Counted from the first letter of the stretch, positions 41,956-51,719 are shown. The stretch is 64,000 nt of DNA from Flavobacterium sp. LPB0248 (GCF_013388355.1 NZ_CP058246.1:3534001-3598000), one strand, 5' to 3'. Made by a program: numbers and translations. The notes: generated by a model not told the origin, from the letters alone.

Positions 41956-42783
41956 TTATTCTACTTCTGTTTTTATTGTTATAGGAAGGTTATATGCGGT
42001 TCTCACTGGTTTTCCGTCTAGAATTCCTGGAGCCCATTTTGTTTTCAATGATTTAAGAACTCTAATCGCTTCTTTTCCTACTCCGTAACCAGGATCATTT
42101 CTAACAATGATGTCAGTAAGCGATCCGTCTTTCTCAACTACAAAAGAAACATATACTTTTAATGTTCTTTCTACATCAAGCTCTGGTCTGCGGAAATTGT
42201 TTCCAACGTATTTGTAAAACTGAGCAATTCCGCCCGGAAATTCTGGAAGTTTATCCAAAATCGCAGTAGAAACTGGATCATTACTTGGCGGTGCAACCGA
42301 AGCAACTTCGCCATTTCCTCCTCCGCCTCCTGTTGTAGGTAAGGCATTAGTAGCGGTTCCTGTTCCAGAAGCATTTTCTACAACTGGTGCATTTTCTGTA
42401 TTAGGAGCGATTTCCTTAACAGCTTCTGTTGTTGTTACGACTACAGGATTGGTTAATTGAACCGCTTCTGTTTGGCTTGTAGCTGTTTGTTCAACCATAG
42501 GCGCAGGCGGGGCCGGCGGTGGTGGCACAACAGTTGGATCAACGTGTACAATTGTAGGTTCGTAAATCCTAGGTTCTGGATCGACTTCAACAGGCGAAGT
42601 TTTTAATTTGCTAATAAGTACAGGTGCACTTCCTAAAGCCGTTATTAACAATAAACCCATAAAGAGAGCTGTAACAGAATTTTTGGAATTCTCCTGGCGT
42701 AATTGATATGCGCCATATTCTTTGTTTTTGTTCTCGAAAACAAGATCGGTCCACTTGTTTTCATAAATGCTTAATTTAGACAT
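41956..42783 (-). CDS. tonB: Energy transducer TonB
   Basis: 275 residues. A cytoplasmic start with the Bacteroidota TonB motif ENKNKEYGAYQLR (about 18-30) is followed by one membrane helix (36-58), a Pro-rich linker (VVPPPPAPPAPMVEQ), a Gly-rich segment and the C-terminal TonB domain (about 190-275: LKVYVSFVVEKDGSLTDI, then GKPVRTAYNLPI). It passes the proton motive force to outer membrane receptors such as the four in this window; ExbB/ExbD genes are not in the window. Confidence 0.92.
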   Translation of the reverse strand: MSKLSIYENKWTDLVFENKNKEYGAYQLRQENSKNSVTALFMGLLLITALGSAPVLISKLKTSPVEVDPEPRIYEPTIVHVDPTVVPPPPAPPAPMVEQTATSQTEAVQLTNPVVVTTTEAVKEIAPNTENAPVVENASGTGTATNALPTTGGGGGNGEVASVAPPSNDPVSTAILDKLPEFPGGIAQFYKYVGNNFRRPELDVERTLKVYVSFVVEKDGSLTDIIVRNDPGYGVGKEAIRVLKSLKTKWAPGILDGKPVRTAYNLPITIKTEVE

Positions 42784-42942
42784 AATTTTTGGGTTTTAAG
42801 GTTAAGTAACTTTAAATCATACGCAGAAAAGGTTTAGGTTGGAGCTAACAACGTAAATGTTGTAGTTTTTAATGTTTGTTAAAATGTATTGTTTTTAAGA
42901 ATAAATATGAGAATAATTTATTCTTTGATTAAAGATAATAAA

Positions 42943-43494
42943 TTATCTATTACGTTCGATAATTTCGGCCAATAATTTTTTAGCACGTAAAAGTTTTACT
43001 TTAACGCTGCTTAATGGTTCGTCAATCTTAGCAGCAATCTCCTGATAAGACATTTCCTGAAAATAACGAAGCTGAATTACTTCTTGATAATGTGGTTTGA
43101 GTTCTTTGATGCATAAGAGCAGACGGGAAAGATTCTGTTCTTTAATTAAGGCATCTTCTGCAGATGGAGTAGGGTCGGCAATGTTGTATGCCTGTTGGTC
43201 TTCGTTGTCAGTGATTTCTATGAAAAGATTGGTTTTCTTTTTTCGAAGTAAATCTATATAGACATTTTTTGCAATGGCAATAAGCCAGGTATTAAACTGA
43301 AATTCTGGATTGTAAGAAGCTATTTTGTCAAAAGCCTTGGAGAAAGTTTCTATTGTGATATCTTCTGCGGTGGTTTCGTTTTCGGTACGTTTGAGCATAA
43401 AAGCGTACACCTCATTCCAATAATGATCTAATAAAAAAGTAAAGGCGATCTGATCGCCTTTTTTTGCTTTTTCTATTTTAGAATTTATTTCCAA
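42943..43494 (-). CDS. ECF-type RNA polymerase sigma factor
   Basis: 183 residues with sigma region 2 (about 10-80; AEDITIETFSKAFDKIASY, NTWLIAIAKNVYIDLLRKKK) and region 4 (about 118-178; YQEVIQLRYFQEMSYQEIAAKI, then SSVKVKLLRAKKLL). No anti-sigma gene follows; the next gene in the same direction is tonB. Its first 10 bases overlap the end of a glycosyltransferase gene, so the two are translationally linked. Target genes are unknown. Confidence 0.92.
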   Translation of the reverse strand: MEINSKIEKAKKGDQIAFTFLLDHYWNEVYAFMLKRTENETTAEDITIETFSKAFDKIASYNPEFQFNTWLIAIAKNVYIDLLRKKKTNLFIEITDNEDQQAYNIADPTPSAEDALIKEQNLSRLLLCIKELKPHYQEVIQLRYFQEMSYQEIAAKIDEPLSSVKVKLLRAKKLLAEIIERNR

Positions 43495-44591
43495 TATACC
43501 GGTTTTGAAAAGATATTAGTTATAAAGATATTAATTTGCGTTAATATAAGCGCTATCTCAACAACTGGAAACCAAATTTTGATATCTTTTTCTTTTAATT
43601 TTCCTGCTGAGCATCCAATTACGATCCATACAACAGTATAGCGAGTTGCTAAAATTGCCAGTACAGCGATCCATTGAAATTGAAATGCTAATAATATAAT
43701 AACTAATATAAAGAAGAATAATTGTGAAAGGAAGAATAATCCCAGCTGCATTTTATCAAAAAACTTATAATGCTCTGCAGTAGAAATATGTCTTCTTTTT
43801 TGAGTAAACCATTCTTTATATGTTTTCTTAGGTTCTGAATAGGTAAAACTCTCAGGTGTATAAGAAATAGTAGTGTTGGTTTTATTGGCAGCTTGATTAA
43901 TGAACAAATCGTCGTCTCCAGAACGAATCTGAATGTGGTCAATAAAGCCATTTACATTAAAGAATTCTTCTTTTTTATAAGCAAGATTTCTGCCGACTCC
44001 CATATATGGAAGACCCATTTTTGCCCACGAAAAATATTGAATCGCGGTTAAAATTGTTTCGAAACGAATGATTTTGTTTAGGAATGAACGCTCTACTTTT
44101 TCGTAACCTCCATAACCTAAAACGATTGTTTTATTCATGGTAAATTGCGAAGTCATAGAAGTAATCCAATCTTTAGAACTCGGAAAACAATCAGCATCTG
44201 TGAAAAGTAAATAATCTTTTTTGGCAGCTTTTATTCCAAGCGTTAAAGCGTATTTTTTATTTCCCCAAAAGGCTTCGTTATTTTCAACTTTTACCAAACG
44301 GATATTAGAAAATTCTTTTTCAAATTCTTCAAAAACCTCAAGAGTTTCATCGCTGGAAGCATCATCTATTAGAACAATTTCAAAATCAGGATAATCTTGC
44401 TGTGCCAAAAGCGGAATGTATTTTTTTACATTCTCTTCTTCGTTTTTTGCACATACAATTACAGAAACAGGAAGGTTTTTAGGCTTCACATGCTGAGGCT
44501 TGGCAAATGCAAATTTTCCAAAAACTCCGAGATAATAAAAAAGTTGAACTGCAACTATAGCAATAAAAAAGTAAAATATGTATATAAGCAT
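43485..44591 (-). CDS. Family 2 glycosyltransferase, membrane-bound
   Basis: 368 residues. An N-terminal membrane helix (2-25) is followed by a GT2 domain at about 42-275: VSVIVCAKNEEENVKKYIPL, IVLIDDASSDETLEV, TDADCFPSS (DxD-like), and the WFTQKRRHIS (QxxRW-like) region. Two or three membrane helices close the protein. It resembles processive polysaccharide synthases or polyisoprenol-linked transferases. The sigma factor gene overlaps its 3' end by 10 bases. A perfect minus-strand promoter precedes it. Confidence 0.88.
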   Translation of the reverse strand: MLIYIFYFFIAIVAVQLFYYLGVFGKFAFAKPQHVKPKNLPVSVIVCAKNEEENVKKYIPLLAQQDYPDFEIVLIDDASSDETLEVFEEFEKEFSNIRLVKVENNEAFWGNKKYALTLGIKAAKKDYLLFTDADCFPSSKDWITSMTSQFTMNKTIVLGYGGYEKVERSFLNKIIRFETILTAIQYFSWAKMGLPYMGVGRNLAYKKEEFFNVNGFIDHIQIRSGDDDLFINQAANKTNTTISYTPESFTYSEPKKTYKEWFTQKRRHISTAEHYKFFDKMQLGLFFLSQLFFFILVIILLAFQFQWIAVLAILATRYTVVWIVIGCSAGKLKEKDIKIWFPVVEIALILTQINIFITNIFSKPVYWK

Positions 44592-44631
44592 CTGATTTAT
44601 TTGATTCTATTAATTTCACGTTTTGCGACTG

Positions 44632-44661
44632 CAAATGTACTTATCAATTCGCTAAATTCAA
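44632..44661 (-). promoter_or_regulatory. Promoter of the glycosyltransferase-sigma factor operon
   Basis: On the minus strand TTG (44661-44659), a 19-base spacer and TACATTTG (44639-44632), 40 bases before the ATG. A normal housekeeping-type promoter for a sigma factor operon. Confidence 0.7.
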
Positions 44662-44675
44662 TAGCTAAAACCGAT

Positions 44676-45290
44676 TTACTTTCGGCATTTTGACATTTCT
44701 TTTGCAACAGCAATAGACTGAGGGTTTTCGGTTTTTTCCAATTCCGAAATTATATTTTTGTAATTATGATCGTCTCGATTTTGAGAGAGTTTTTTGGTTG
44801 CTTGAATTTCTTCAATTTCGATTTCAAAACCAAATATTCCTCTGGCTTCGCGCATTGTTTTTTCAGATAAATCTTCAACACGTACAGGGTTTTTAGAATT
44901 TACCTCGTATTTGTCTACAAGTTTTTTCAGCTGTTCTACTGAAGTTTCGTAATCCACAATCTTGATTTTTCCATAAACATGTACGGCTATATAATTCCAA
45001 GTCGGAACATTTTCATGATCGTACCAAGAGGAAGAAATGTAACTGTGCGGACCTGTAAAAACAGCCAAAACTTGGTCATTTGCCGAAAAACCTTCTGCTT
45101 GCGGATTTAATTTTGAAATATGTCCTTGCAAGATTTCTTTTCCTTCAGCATTTATTTCCAGTTCTATCGGAATATGCGTTGCGCATAATTTTCCGTTAGT
45201 TTGATTAATCAGGATTCCGAAACTATTTTCTTTCAAAAAAGCTCTAATCTCGTCCTGATTTTCATTTTTGTATAAATCTGGTGTATACAT
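44676..45290 (-). CDS. FMN-binding protein, PaiB family
   Basis: 204 residues from the ATG at 45288-45290. This gives MYTPDLYKNENQDEIRAFL, the standard PaiB N-terminus. A TTG seven codons further upstream lies inside an octamer repeat and is rejected. FMN-binding split-barrel residues are in GPHSYISSSWYDHENVPTWNY. PaiB was named as a negative regulator of sporulation and protease genes in Bacillus, but the fold is that of a flavin-binding oxidoreductase; the role here is unclear. Confidence 0.88.
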   Translation of the reverse strand: MYTPDLYKNENQDEIRAFLKENSFGILINQTNGKLCATHIPIELEINAEGKEILQGHISKLNPQAEGFSANDQVLAVFTGPHSYISSSWYDHENVPTWNYIAVHVYGKIKIVDYETSVEQLKKLVDKYEVNSKNPVRVEDLSEKTMREARGIFGFEIEIEEIQATKKLSQNRDDHNYKNIISELEKTENPQSIAVAKEMSKCRK

Positions 45291-45308
45291 TTTTTTCTTT
45301 TTTAGGTC

Positions 45309-45340
45309 CAAAGGCTCAAAGAGGCAAAGGTTCAGAGGCT
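45309..45340. repeat. Octamer array CAAAGnnn between paiB-like gene and murB
   Basis: CAAAGGCT, CAAAGAGG, CAAAGGTT, CAGAGGCT at exact 8-base steps, directly before the paiB-like start codon and just past the murB stop. Confidence 0.75.
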
Positions 45341-45347
45341 ATAAACT

Positions 45348-46361
45348 CTAAATCACATTCACTTCCGCTTCAATCTGAATGCCGAATTTTTCAAAAACGG
45401 TTTTCTGAACTTCTTTTGAAACGGCTAAAATTTCTTGTCCTGTCGCGTTTCCGTAATTTACCAAAACTAAAGCTTGATTTTTATGAACTCCCGCGTCTCC
45501 AAAACGTTTTCCTTTAAAACCTGCCTGTTCAATTAGCCATCCTGCTGGAACTTTTACTTCAGTTTCTGAAACTTCATAGAATTTCATTTCTGGAAATTTC
45601 TGGTGGATTTTCTCAAAATCTGATTTTAATAAAATCGGATTTTTAAAGAAGCTTCCGCTATTTCCTAATTCTTTCGGATCTGGCAATTTGCTTTGTCTGA
45701 TGGCAATTACAGCATTACTCACGTCTTTTAAAGTAGGTTCAGTAATATTGTTTTTAGCCAATTCAGCCAAAATATCTCCGTAAGAGGTGTTGATTTTATG
45801 ATTACGCTTAGTCAATTTAAAAACAACCGATGTAATAATGTATTGGTCTTTTGCTTCATGTTTGAAAATACTTTCACGGTAACCAAAATTACATTCGGTA
45901 TTTTCGAAAGTTTTCATTTTCTGAGTTGCAATATTCATGGCTTCGCAAGAAACAAAAGTGTCTTTTATCTCAGTTCCGTAAGCGCCAATGTTTTGCACTG
46001 GAGTTGTACCAACATTTCCAGGAATTAGAGACATGTTTTCTAATCCGCCAAAATTGTTGTCGATTGTCCAAAGTACAAAATCATGCCAAGTTTCTCCAGC
46101 CTGACTTTCGACCCAAACAAAATCGTCGTCTTCTTTAATTATTTTTTTGCCTTTTAAGTCGATATGAATTACCAAAGCGTCAATATCTTTTGTTAAAAGC
46201 ATATTGCTGCCGCCGCCCAAAATGAATTTTTTCTCGTTTTTGTTTGCTGCTAAAACTGTTTTCAATTCATCAATAGAATGAACTGCAACAAATTGTTTAG
46301 CACTGGCTTCAATGCCGAAAGTATTATATTTTTTTAAAGAAAAATTGGATTGGATTTCCAT
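45348..46361 (-). CDS. murB: UDP-N-acetylenolpyruvoylglucosamine reductase
   Basis: Flavoenzyme making UDP-MurNAc for peptidoglycan. 337 residues of type I MurB. FAD-binding motifs LGGGSNMLL (48-56) and IPGNVGTTPVQNIGAYG; the proton-donating Ser lies in LGNSGSFFKNP; C-terminal Glu near the end (EAEVNVI). The palindrome TTCCGAA-AC-TTCGGAA lies just upstream of its start at 46382-46397. Confidence 0.96.
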   Translation of the reverse strand: MEIQSNFSLKKYNTFGIEASAKQFVAVHSIDELKTVLAANKNEKKFILGGGSNMLLTKDIDALVIHIDLKGKKIIKEDDDFVWVESQAGETWHDFVLWTIDNNFGGLENMSLIPGNVGTTPVQNIGAYGTEIKDTFVSCEAMNIATQKMKTFENTECNFGYRESIFKHEAKDQYIITSVVFKLTKRNHKINTSYGDILAELAKNNITEPTLKDVSNAVIAIRQSKLPDPKELGNSGSFFKNPILLKSDFEKIHQKFPEMKFYEVSETEVKVPAGWLIEQAGFKGKRFGDAGVHKNQALVLVNYGNATGQEILAVSKEVQKTVFEKFGIQIEAEVNVI

Positions 46362-46470
46362 AAATAAAAAGGCTTTTTAAGTTCCGAAACTTCGGAAAAA
46401 TTCTGAGATCAAAAGTAACGATAATAATTTATTTGAGTAGATTTTCTATAAAAAGACTTTTCTCTAGATT

Positions 46471-47583
46471 TTATTTTATCGCTTCAATAAATCGCTGCAT
46501 TTCTTTCATTGTGCCAATTGTAATTCGCGTCCATTTTCCGTTTTCTTCATAGATTTTTGTTCCTTGTATATTGTGGGCTTCCAATTGCTTGAAGAAATCT
46601 TTTTTATAATTGTCTAAAGAAAAATAGATGAAGTTTGCGTGCGAAGGAATGCAGGTTAAATTAAGTTTAGTAAGCTGGTCGATGGTATATTTTTTTACTT
46701 CTTCATTTGCCTCGTGTACTTGCTGAATGAATTTATTATCATTCAACGACGCCATCGCTGCAGCTGTTGACACTACACTGATAGACAAATTTGGAGAAGA
46801 TTTTAAAGCGCTAAGTTCTTCAATTGTTGACGAAGATGCAACAGCATAACCTATACGAGCGCCGGCCAGACCATACATTTTTGAAAAAGTTTTTGTAATG
46901 ATTAAATTTTTATTTTCGATTACGAGATTACTTAATGATTTTTCTTTTGTGAAATCTAGATACGCTTCATCCACAAAAACAATTGCTTTTTTAGACGCTT
47001 CTTTTACAAAAGAAACCAGTTGCTCGTAATCGCAAATTGTCCCTGTCGGATTATTGGGATTACAGATATAAATCATTTTTGTATCAGAATCGATTGCTTT
47101 TAGCATTGCTGGTAGATCATGCTTTTTATCGACAGTTAGCGGAACTGTGATTTTTTTTAAACCTAATTTCTCAGAAGGAAATGCCCAATAATTAAAGGTT
47201 GTCTCGGCCAGTATAAAATTGCCTTTTTGTAAAGCAGTATATTGAAGAACCAAGTCTAGAATTTCTGTTGAGCCAGCGCCAAGTAAAATATTCTGGTTTG
47301 AAACATTGTTTTTTGTTGCAATAAGTGCAATTAATTCGTCTGAAAGATTCCAGCCATATCGATTACTATTATTGATGCTTTTTTGCATAGCAGCGCGAGC
47401 AAGTGGAGAAGGGCCATAAGGATTTTCATTTGATCGTAATAATATGGGCGATTGGTCTAAATCTGGAAGAATATATGTTTCTGGTGGAGTATTTGCGAAT
47501 GTTTCAAATTGGCAGAGGCCTAATCCAACTGCACCTAAACCTATTTGTTTTAACCAGTTTCTTCTATTGCTCATATTATTCAA
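46471..47583 (-). CDS. HisC-like PLP-dependent aminotransferase with Tat signal
   Basis: 370 residues. The N-terminus carries a twin-arginine signal: SNRRNWLKQIGLGAVGLGL, ending near ANTPPE. The mature part is a fold-type I aminotransferase of the histidinol-phosphate class: SNENPYGPSP, NPNNPTGTI, and PLP-binding Lys235 in TKTFSKMYGLAGARIGYA. The His biosynthetic enzyme is cytoplasmic, so this exported version should have another role. A second ATG (fourth codon) would also keep the Tat motif. It is not in an operon. Confidence 0.88.
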   Translation of the reverse strand: MNNMSNRRNWLKQIGLGAVGLGLCQFETFANTPPETYILPDLDQSPILLRSNENPYGPSPLARAAMQKSINNSNRYGWNLSDELIALIATKNNVSNQNILLGAGSTEILDLVLQYTALQKGNFILAETTFNYWAFPSEKLGLKKITVPLTVDKKHDLPAMLKAIDSDTKMIYICNPNNPTGTICDYEQLVSFVKEASKKAIVFVDEAYLDFTKEKSLSNLVIENKNLIITKTFSKMYGLAGARIGYAVASSSTIEELSALKSSPNLSISVVSTAAAMASLNDNKFIQQVHEANEEVKKYTIDQLTKLNLTCIPSHANFIYFSLDNYKKDFFKQLEAHNIQGTKIYEENGKWTRITIGTMKEMQRFIEAIK

Positions 47584-47738
47584 AGATTAAATTAGACAAT
47601 TTGTTTTAGTAGTATGTCGTTGAGATTGGAGAAAAGTTACGGCTTGGTTTTTGTTTGTAAGATTATTTACAACTATTCTGGATTGAATTTTATATTTGAA
47701 TGGTTTTTATTGATTTTTAAAGACTTAATAATTCTAAA

Positions 47739-48479
47739 ATGAAAAAGATGACTCTTAGAAAGAACAAAGAACTAAATTTAAGTAAGTGTATTATAACTGC
47801 ATTGTTGCTCTTTGCGCAATCAGTAGTTTCTGCACAAATTAATGTGTATGGAAATTGGAGTATTGATAAGATATTAGATTCAAATGATTTTCAGGAATAT
47901 TCAATCGTTAAACAAGATGATAGGAATCCTTGGGGAAATATCCTTACACTAAATCTAGATGGAACATTCTTATGCGGAAATAGAGCTCCATGTGGAAATG
48001 ATGTTTTTAGAGTGGTTTCTGGTGATTTTGTAAAAGTCGGAGATTCACATATTCGTTTTATTGTAAAAAGGAAATCGTCAAGCAGTTATGGTAAAGTAAA
48101 TCACTTAGATTCAAATTTGAATAAAGACTTAGGGATTTTTTATATCTATGAAGATGCAAATTCCATTCGATTAATTCAGAGTAGCGGTAATTTGCAGGAA
48201 GATAAAGATAGAATGCTTTATAGTCAAATGCTTGATTTTTTTACGAAAGAATGGAAATCTTATGATTTTGCTTGGGAAAATACAGATGGGAATCAGCCAG
48301 ATGAAATTTTGAAAGATTGTAAAGAGAAAACAAAACAGATAGATCTATCTAATTGTAATATTGTGTTTTCTAGAAATGAAAGTTATGGAGATATATTTCT
48401 TTTGAGAGAAAATGAAAGTTTTTATTATGTAGTTTATAACGCTATAAATAAAAAAGTTTCCTTGGCTTATCCAAAATAA
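47739..48479 (+). CDS. Secreted protein of unknown function
   Basis: 246 residues. A long signal peptide (LSKCIITALLLFAQSVVSAQ, ending about residue 33) precedes a mature part beginning INVYGNWSIDKILDSNDF, which looks like the start of a lipocalin-type beta-barrel, though I cannot confirm it. There are few cysteines (CGNRAPCG, one near 210, one near 221). Nothing in the neighbourhood hints at a role; it is a single plus-strand gene between minus-strand genes. Confidence 0.55.
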   Translation: MKKMTLRKNKELNLSKCIITALLLFAQSVVSAQINVYGNWSIDKILDSNDFQEYSIVKQDDRNPWGNILTLNLDGTFLCGNRAPCGNDVFRVVSGDFVKVGDSHIRFIVKRKSSSSYGKVNHLDSNLNKDLGIFYIYEDANSIRLIQSSGNLQEDKDRMLYSQMLDFFTKEWKSYDFAWENTDGNQPDEILKDCKEKTKQIDLSNCNIVFSRNESYGDIFLLRENESFYYVVYNAINKKVSLAYPK

Positions 48480-48501
48480 GTTTTGTGTCTTTGCGGTTAA
48501 A

Positions 48502-49548
48502 TTATTTTCTAGAATCAATCAATTTATGATATCGATCAGCGATAACTTTCATATTGATATCATAATTAGCATTTTCTTCTACAAATTTTCTATTTCGAAT
48601 AATAGCCTGATTTCGAGATTCAGAATTCTCAAAAGACCAAATCAATTCATTGGCCAGCATTTCTGTATTGTCAATTTCAATCAATTGCCCATTTTTACGA
48701 TGCGTAATCCAGCTTTGGTTGCCTGGAATATCTGAAACTATAGGGTAACAATTACACGCCATTGCTTCAAACAAAGATGCCGAAACACCTTCGGTAATTG
48801 GCATACTAATATAAATATTGGATTGCTGTAATAATTTTGGAAGCTCTGTATTTGGAATTCTTCCTGTAAAAATCACTTTCTTTTCTATATCTAATTCTTT
48901 AGCCAAATCTTTCAAAAATTGCAGTCTTGTTCCGTCTCCGACAATTGTAAGTGTAAAGTCAATTCCCTTCTGATGTAAAATTCCAAAAGACCTTAAAATA
49001 GAATCGTGTCTGTATTCTGGCATAAGCGAACGCGTTACAATTGCTTCAATTTTGTCTGAGTTGTTTGTTGAAGGAGTAAAAAGCGATAAATCAATTCCTT
49101 TTGGAAGGACTAGAATCTTGTTCATGTCAACGCCAACTTTTTTCATGTGAATGGTCATAACAGGTCCCCAAGCATGAATTAAATGCGCTTTTTTGAAAGC
49201 ATATTTTTGAATGAATTTTTTAAAAGGATATAATTTAGATTCCTCTGGCCATAAATCGGTACGGCCTTGCTGTGCGATCGCAATGGTTTTTGATCCAGAT
49301 AATGCTGCAAGAAAACCATAACTGGTGGTTCTTTCTGCAATTACCATATCTGGTTTTTCTTTTTTAATTGTTTTTCGAATAGAAAGAGGAGAGAAAAGAT
49401 ACTCTAAAATGCGTTTGAATCTATAATTGTTTGATGTTTGAAGTTCCCAAGTGATAATTTCAAAATCGCCAAATTCCTTTAAACCTTTCATCCAGGTTAT
49501 GGCATCGGCACGATAAGATTCTCCAAGAAAAAGTATTTTCCTTTTCAT
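48502..49548 (-). CDS. Family 4 glycosyltransferase
   Basis: 348 residues with a GT-B fold: N-terminal domain with ERTTSYGFLAALSG and the C-terminal nucleotide-sugar domain with IVGDGTRLQFLKDLAKEL, VIFTGRIPNTELPKLLQ and the EX7E-type stretch ITEGVSASLFEAMACNCYPI. Soluble or peripheral. It could act in lipopolysaccharide or capsule synthesis, but no such cluster is present here. Confidence 0.88.
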   Translation of the reverse strand: MKRKILFLGESYRADAITWMKGLKEFGDFEIITWELQTSNNYRFKRILEYLFSPLSIRKTIKKEKPDMVIAERTTSYGFLAALSGSKTIAIAQQGRTDLWPEESKLYPFKKFIQKYAFKKAHLIHAWGPVMTIHMKKVGVDMNKILVLPKGIDLSLFTPSTNNSDKIEAIVTRSLMPEYRHDSILRSFGILHQKGIDFTLTIVGDGTRLQFLKDLAKELDIEKKVIFTGRIPNTELPKLLQQSNIYISMPITEGVSASLFEAMACNCYPIVSDIPGNQSWITHRKNGQLIEIDNTEMLANELIWSFENSESRNQAIIRNRKFVEENANYDINMKVIADRYHKLIDSRK

Positions 49549-49561
49549 TATAAAAGTTTTT

Positions 49562-49611
49562 TCGCCACGAATTCACGAATTAATTTTGAATAATTCGTGA
49601 ATTCGTGGCGA
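49562..49611. repeat. Perfect palindrome of CACGAATT units
   Basis: Two 21-base arms (49562-49582 and 49591-49611) match without error around an 8-base loop. Each arm holds two CACGAATT units 8 bases apart. A T run follows on the plus strand, but both flanking genes are on the minus strand, so it is not their terminator. Confidence 0.85.
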
Positions 49612-49622
49612 TTTTTTTATCT

Positions 49623-50300
49623 CTAAAATTCTTCAGTATCTAAAGCTCGGTTTATAAATTCGTTTAAAGGTTTTAGAGCAATCAATTTCTGGCTTATCTT
49701 TTTTACGAAGTCTTTCTGAGTAACTTCGGAGATGTCGTATTTTTGAGTTGCGGTGAAGCTTTTCAGTTTTAAGAACTCAATTGCAGGATGATCTTTTTCA
49801 TAGCCGCGTGGCATGCTTTTAAGCGAATTGTTTTCGTTGATGTCTAAACTTCCGAATTCTTTTTTGAAATTTTTGTCATTTAAGATTTCCTGCAAATCAT
49901 CATAGAAAAAAGCAATTTCTTTACGAACTTTTTTCAAATCTTCAGATTCAGGAGAATAAAATCCGCCTGCTATAAAACTGGCGCCTTTTTCAATATGCAC
50001 ATAATATCCAGCGCGGTTTAAACCTTTGGTTCCGCCAGACATCCAGATTCCTAAATGCGCTTTGTAAGGAGATTTGTCTTTAGAAAAACGAATATCACGA
50101 TTAATTCTAAAAGTGCAATTTTTAACTTCTAATAGTTCTAAAGAAGGATCAAGCGGTTTCATTGCGTCTAGAAAATCGTTTACCAATTGATGGTAGTCTT
50201 TCTTGAAAACCTCATAGCGTTTTTTGTTTTCCTGAAACCATTCTCGGTTATTGTTCTTTTTTAAATCGTCTAAAAATTGCAATGATTCTTTCGCTAACAT
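49623..50300 (-). CDS. DUF2461 family protein
   Basis: 225 residues matching the DUF2461 (TIGR02453) family: FLDDLKKNNNREWFQENKKR, then CTFRINRDIRFSKDKSPYK and YYVHIEKGASFIAGGFYSP. No signal peptide. The family's role is unknown to me. Single gene. Confidence 0.88.
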   Translation of the reverse strand: MLAKESLQFLDDLKKNNNREWFQENKKRYEVFKKDYHQLVNDFLDAMKPLDPSLELLEVKNCTFRINRDIRFSKDKSPYKAHLGIWMSGGTKGLNRAGYYVHIEKGASFIAGGFYSPESEDLKKVRKEIAFFYDDLQEILNDKNFKKEFGSLDINENNSLKSMPRGYEKDHPAIEFLKLKSFTATQKYDISEVTQKDFVKKISQKLIALKPLNEFINRALDTEEF

Positions 50301-50427
50301 ATTCCTTATATATTTTATTGCAGTTATTTTTTAAGTTTTTTGTTTAAGCTAATTTAATGATTTCTATTTTGGAATTGATTCTAAAAGCTGATACAAATTA
50401 TATCAATTTTTAAGAAATCGGACAAAA

Positions 50428-51507
50428 TCACAAATTAAATATCTTATAAGTCTGATGCGTCGATTTTACAATCGCCTCAGTTCTTTCGGGATGAGTATCT
50501 GAGATGAAAAGCTGTCCAAACGTTTCACTATTGACCATTTCGACAATTTTAGCAACTCGTGTTTCGTCTAGTTTGTCAAAAATATCATCAAATAATAAAA
50601 TAGGCTTTACGCCACTTTGTTTCTTTAAAAATTCAAATTGCGCCAGTTTAAGGGCAATCAAAAAAGATTTTTGCTGTCCTTGTGACCCGAATTTTTTTAT
50701 CGGATGAGAATCGATTTCAAAAGACAAATCATCCTTATGAATTCCAACACTGGTATATTGAAGTGCACGGTCTTTATTGATGTTTTCTTGTAAAAGCGCT
50801 AAAAGATCTTTTTCAAACAAATGACTTTCGTAAACGAGTTGTACACTTTCTTCCGATCCGGTTATTACTTGATGGTGCTTATTAAATATAGGTATGAACT
50901 GTTCCAGAAAATTTTTCCGTATTTCAAAAATAGACTTTCCGTAACCGTTTAATTGTTCATTATATATAGATAAGGTATCATTGTCAAAAACATGATTTAA
51001 AGCAAAATATTTTAAAAGAGCATTTCGCTGCGTAATCACTTTTTGATATTGAATGAGTTCGTGCAGATAAGTGGAATCTAATTGTGAAATAACACTATCC
51101 ATAAATTTACGACGCGTTTCGCTTCCTTCAACAATCAAGTCACGATCTGCAGGCGAAATAATTACTAGCGGAATAAAACCAATATGATCCGAAAATTTAT
51201 CATACGCTTTTCCGTTTCGTTTTAGTACTTTTTTTTGTCCCTTTTTTAAACTGCAGACAACTTGTTCTGTTCTCTCATTTTTTTCGAGTTCAGCATCGAT
51301 AACAAAAAACTCTTCACCGTGTTTGATATTTTGTACTGCCAACGGATTAAAATAGCTTTTACCATATGCTAAATGGTAAATAGCATCGAGCACATTGGTT
51401 TTTCCAATGCCGTTTTTTCCAACAAAACAGTTGATTTTGATATCGAAATCAAAACTTGCCTCTGAAAAGTTTTTGTAATTGAATAATGAGATTTTGTTTA
51501 AATGCAT
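50428..51507 (-). CDS. recF: DNA replication/repair protein RecF
   Basis: SMC-like ATPase of the recombinational gap-repair pathway. 359 residues. Walker A GKNGIGKT (30-37), ABC signature region [20 protein letters not shown] and Walker [15 protein letters not shown] near the C-terminus. It is divergent from the YfgM-like gene and is not next to dnaA-dnaN as in many bacteria. Confidence 0.95.
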   Translation of the reverse strand: MHLNKISLFNYKNFSEASFDFDIKINCFVGKNGIGKTNVLDAIYHLAYGKSYFNPLAVQNIKHGEEFFVIDAELEKNERTEQVVCSLKKGQKKVLKRNGKAYDKFSDHIGFIPLVIISPADRDLIVEGSETRRKFMDSVISQLDSTYLHELIQYQKVITQRNALLKYFALNHVFDNDTLSIYNEQLNGYGKSIFEIRKNFLEQFIPIFNKHHQVITGSEESVQLVYESHLFEKDLLALLQENINKDRALQYTSVGIHKDDLSFEIDSHPIKKFGSQGQQKSFLIALKLAQFEFLKKQSGVKPILLFDDIFDKLDETRVAKIVEMVNSETFGQLFISDTHPERTEAIVKSTHQTYKIFNL

Positions 51508-51719
51508 TTTTTAGAGACTCCAAGTATAAAAATTGCTGTTTTTGAGCAGTAAAAATTTGAGGGTGCAAATTACCGAAAATTATCGATATAATTGGCTTTG
51601 GAGGTGTTTCAAACTGATTTATTTTAGCGCTTTCGCGAAAGGACAAGCGAAATACAAAAATATTTTTTTTAAAATAGTGATAAAATTGAAATTTTTTACC
51701 TCAGTTTCAATAAAAATTT

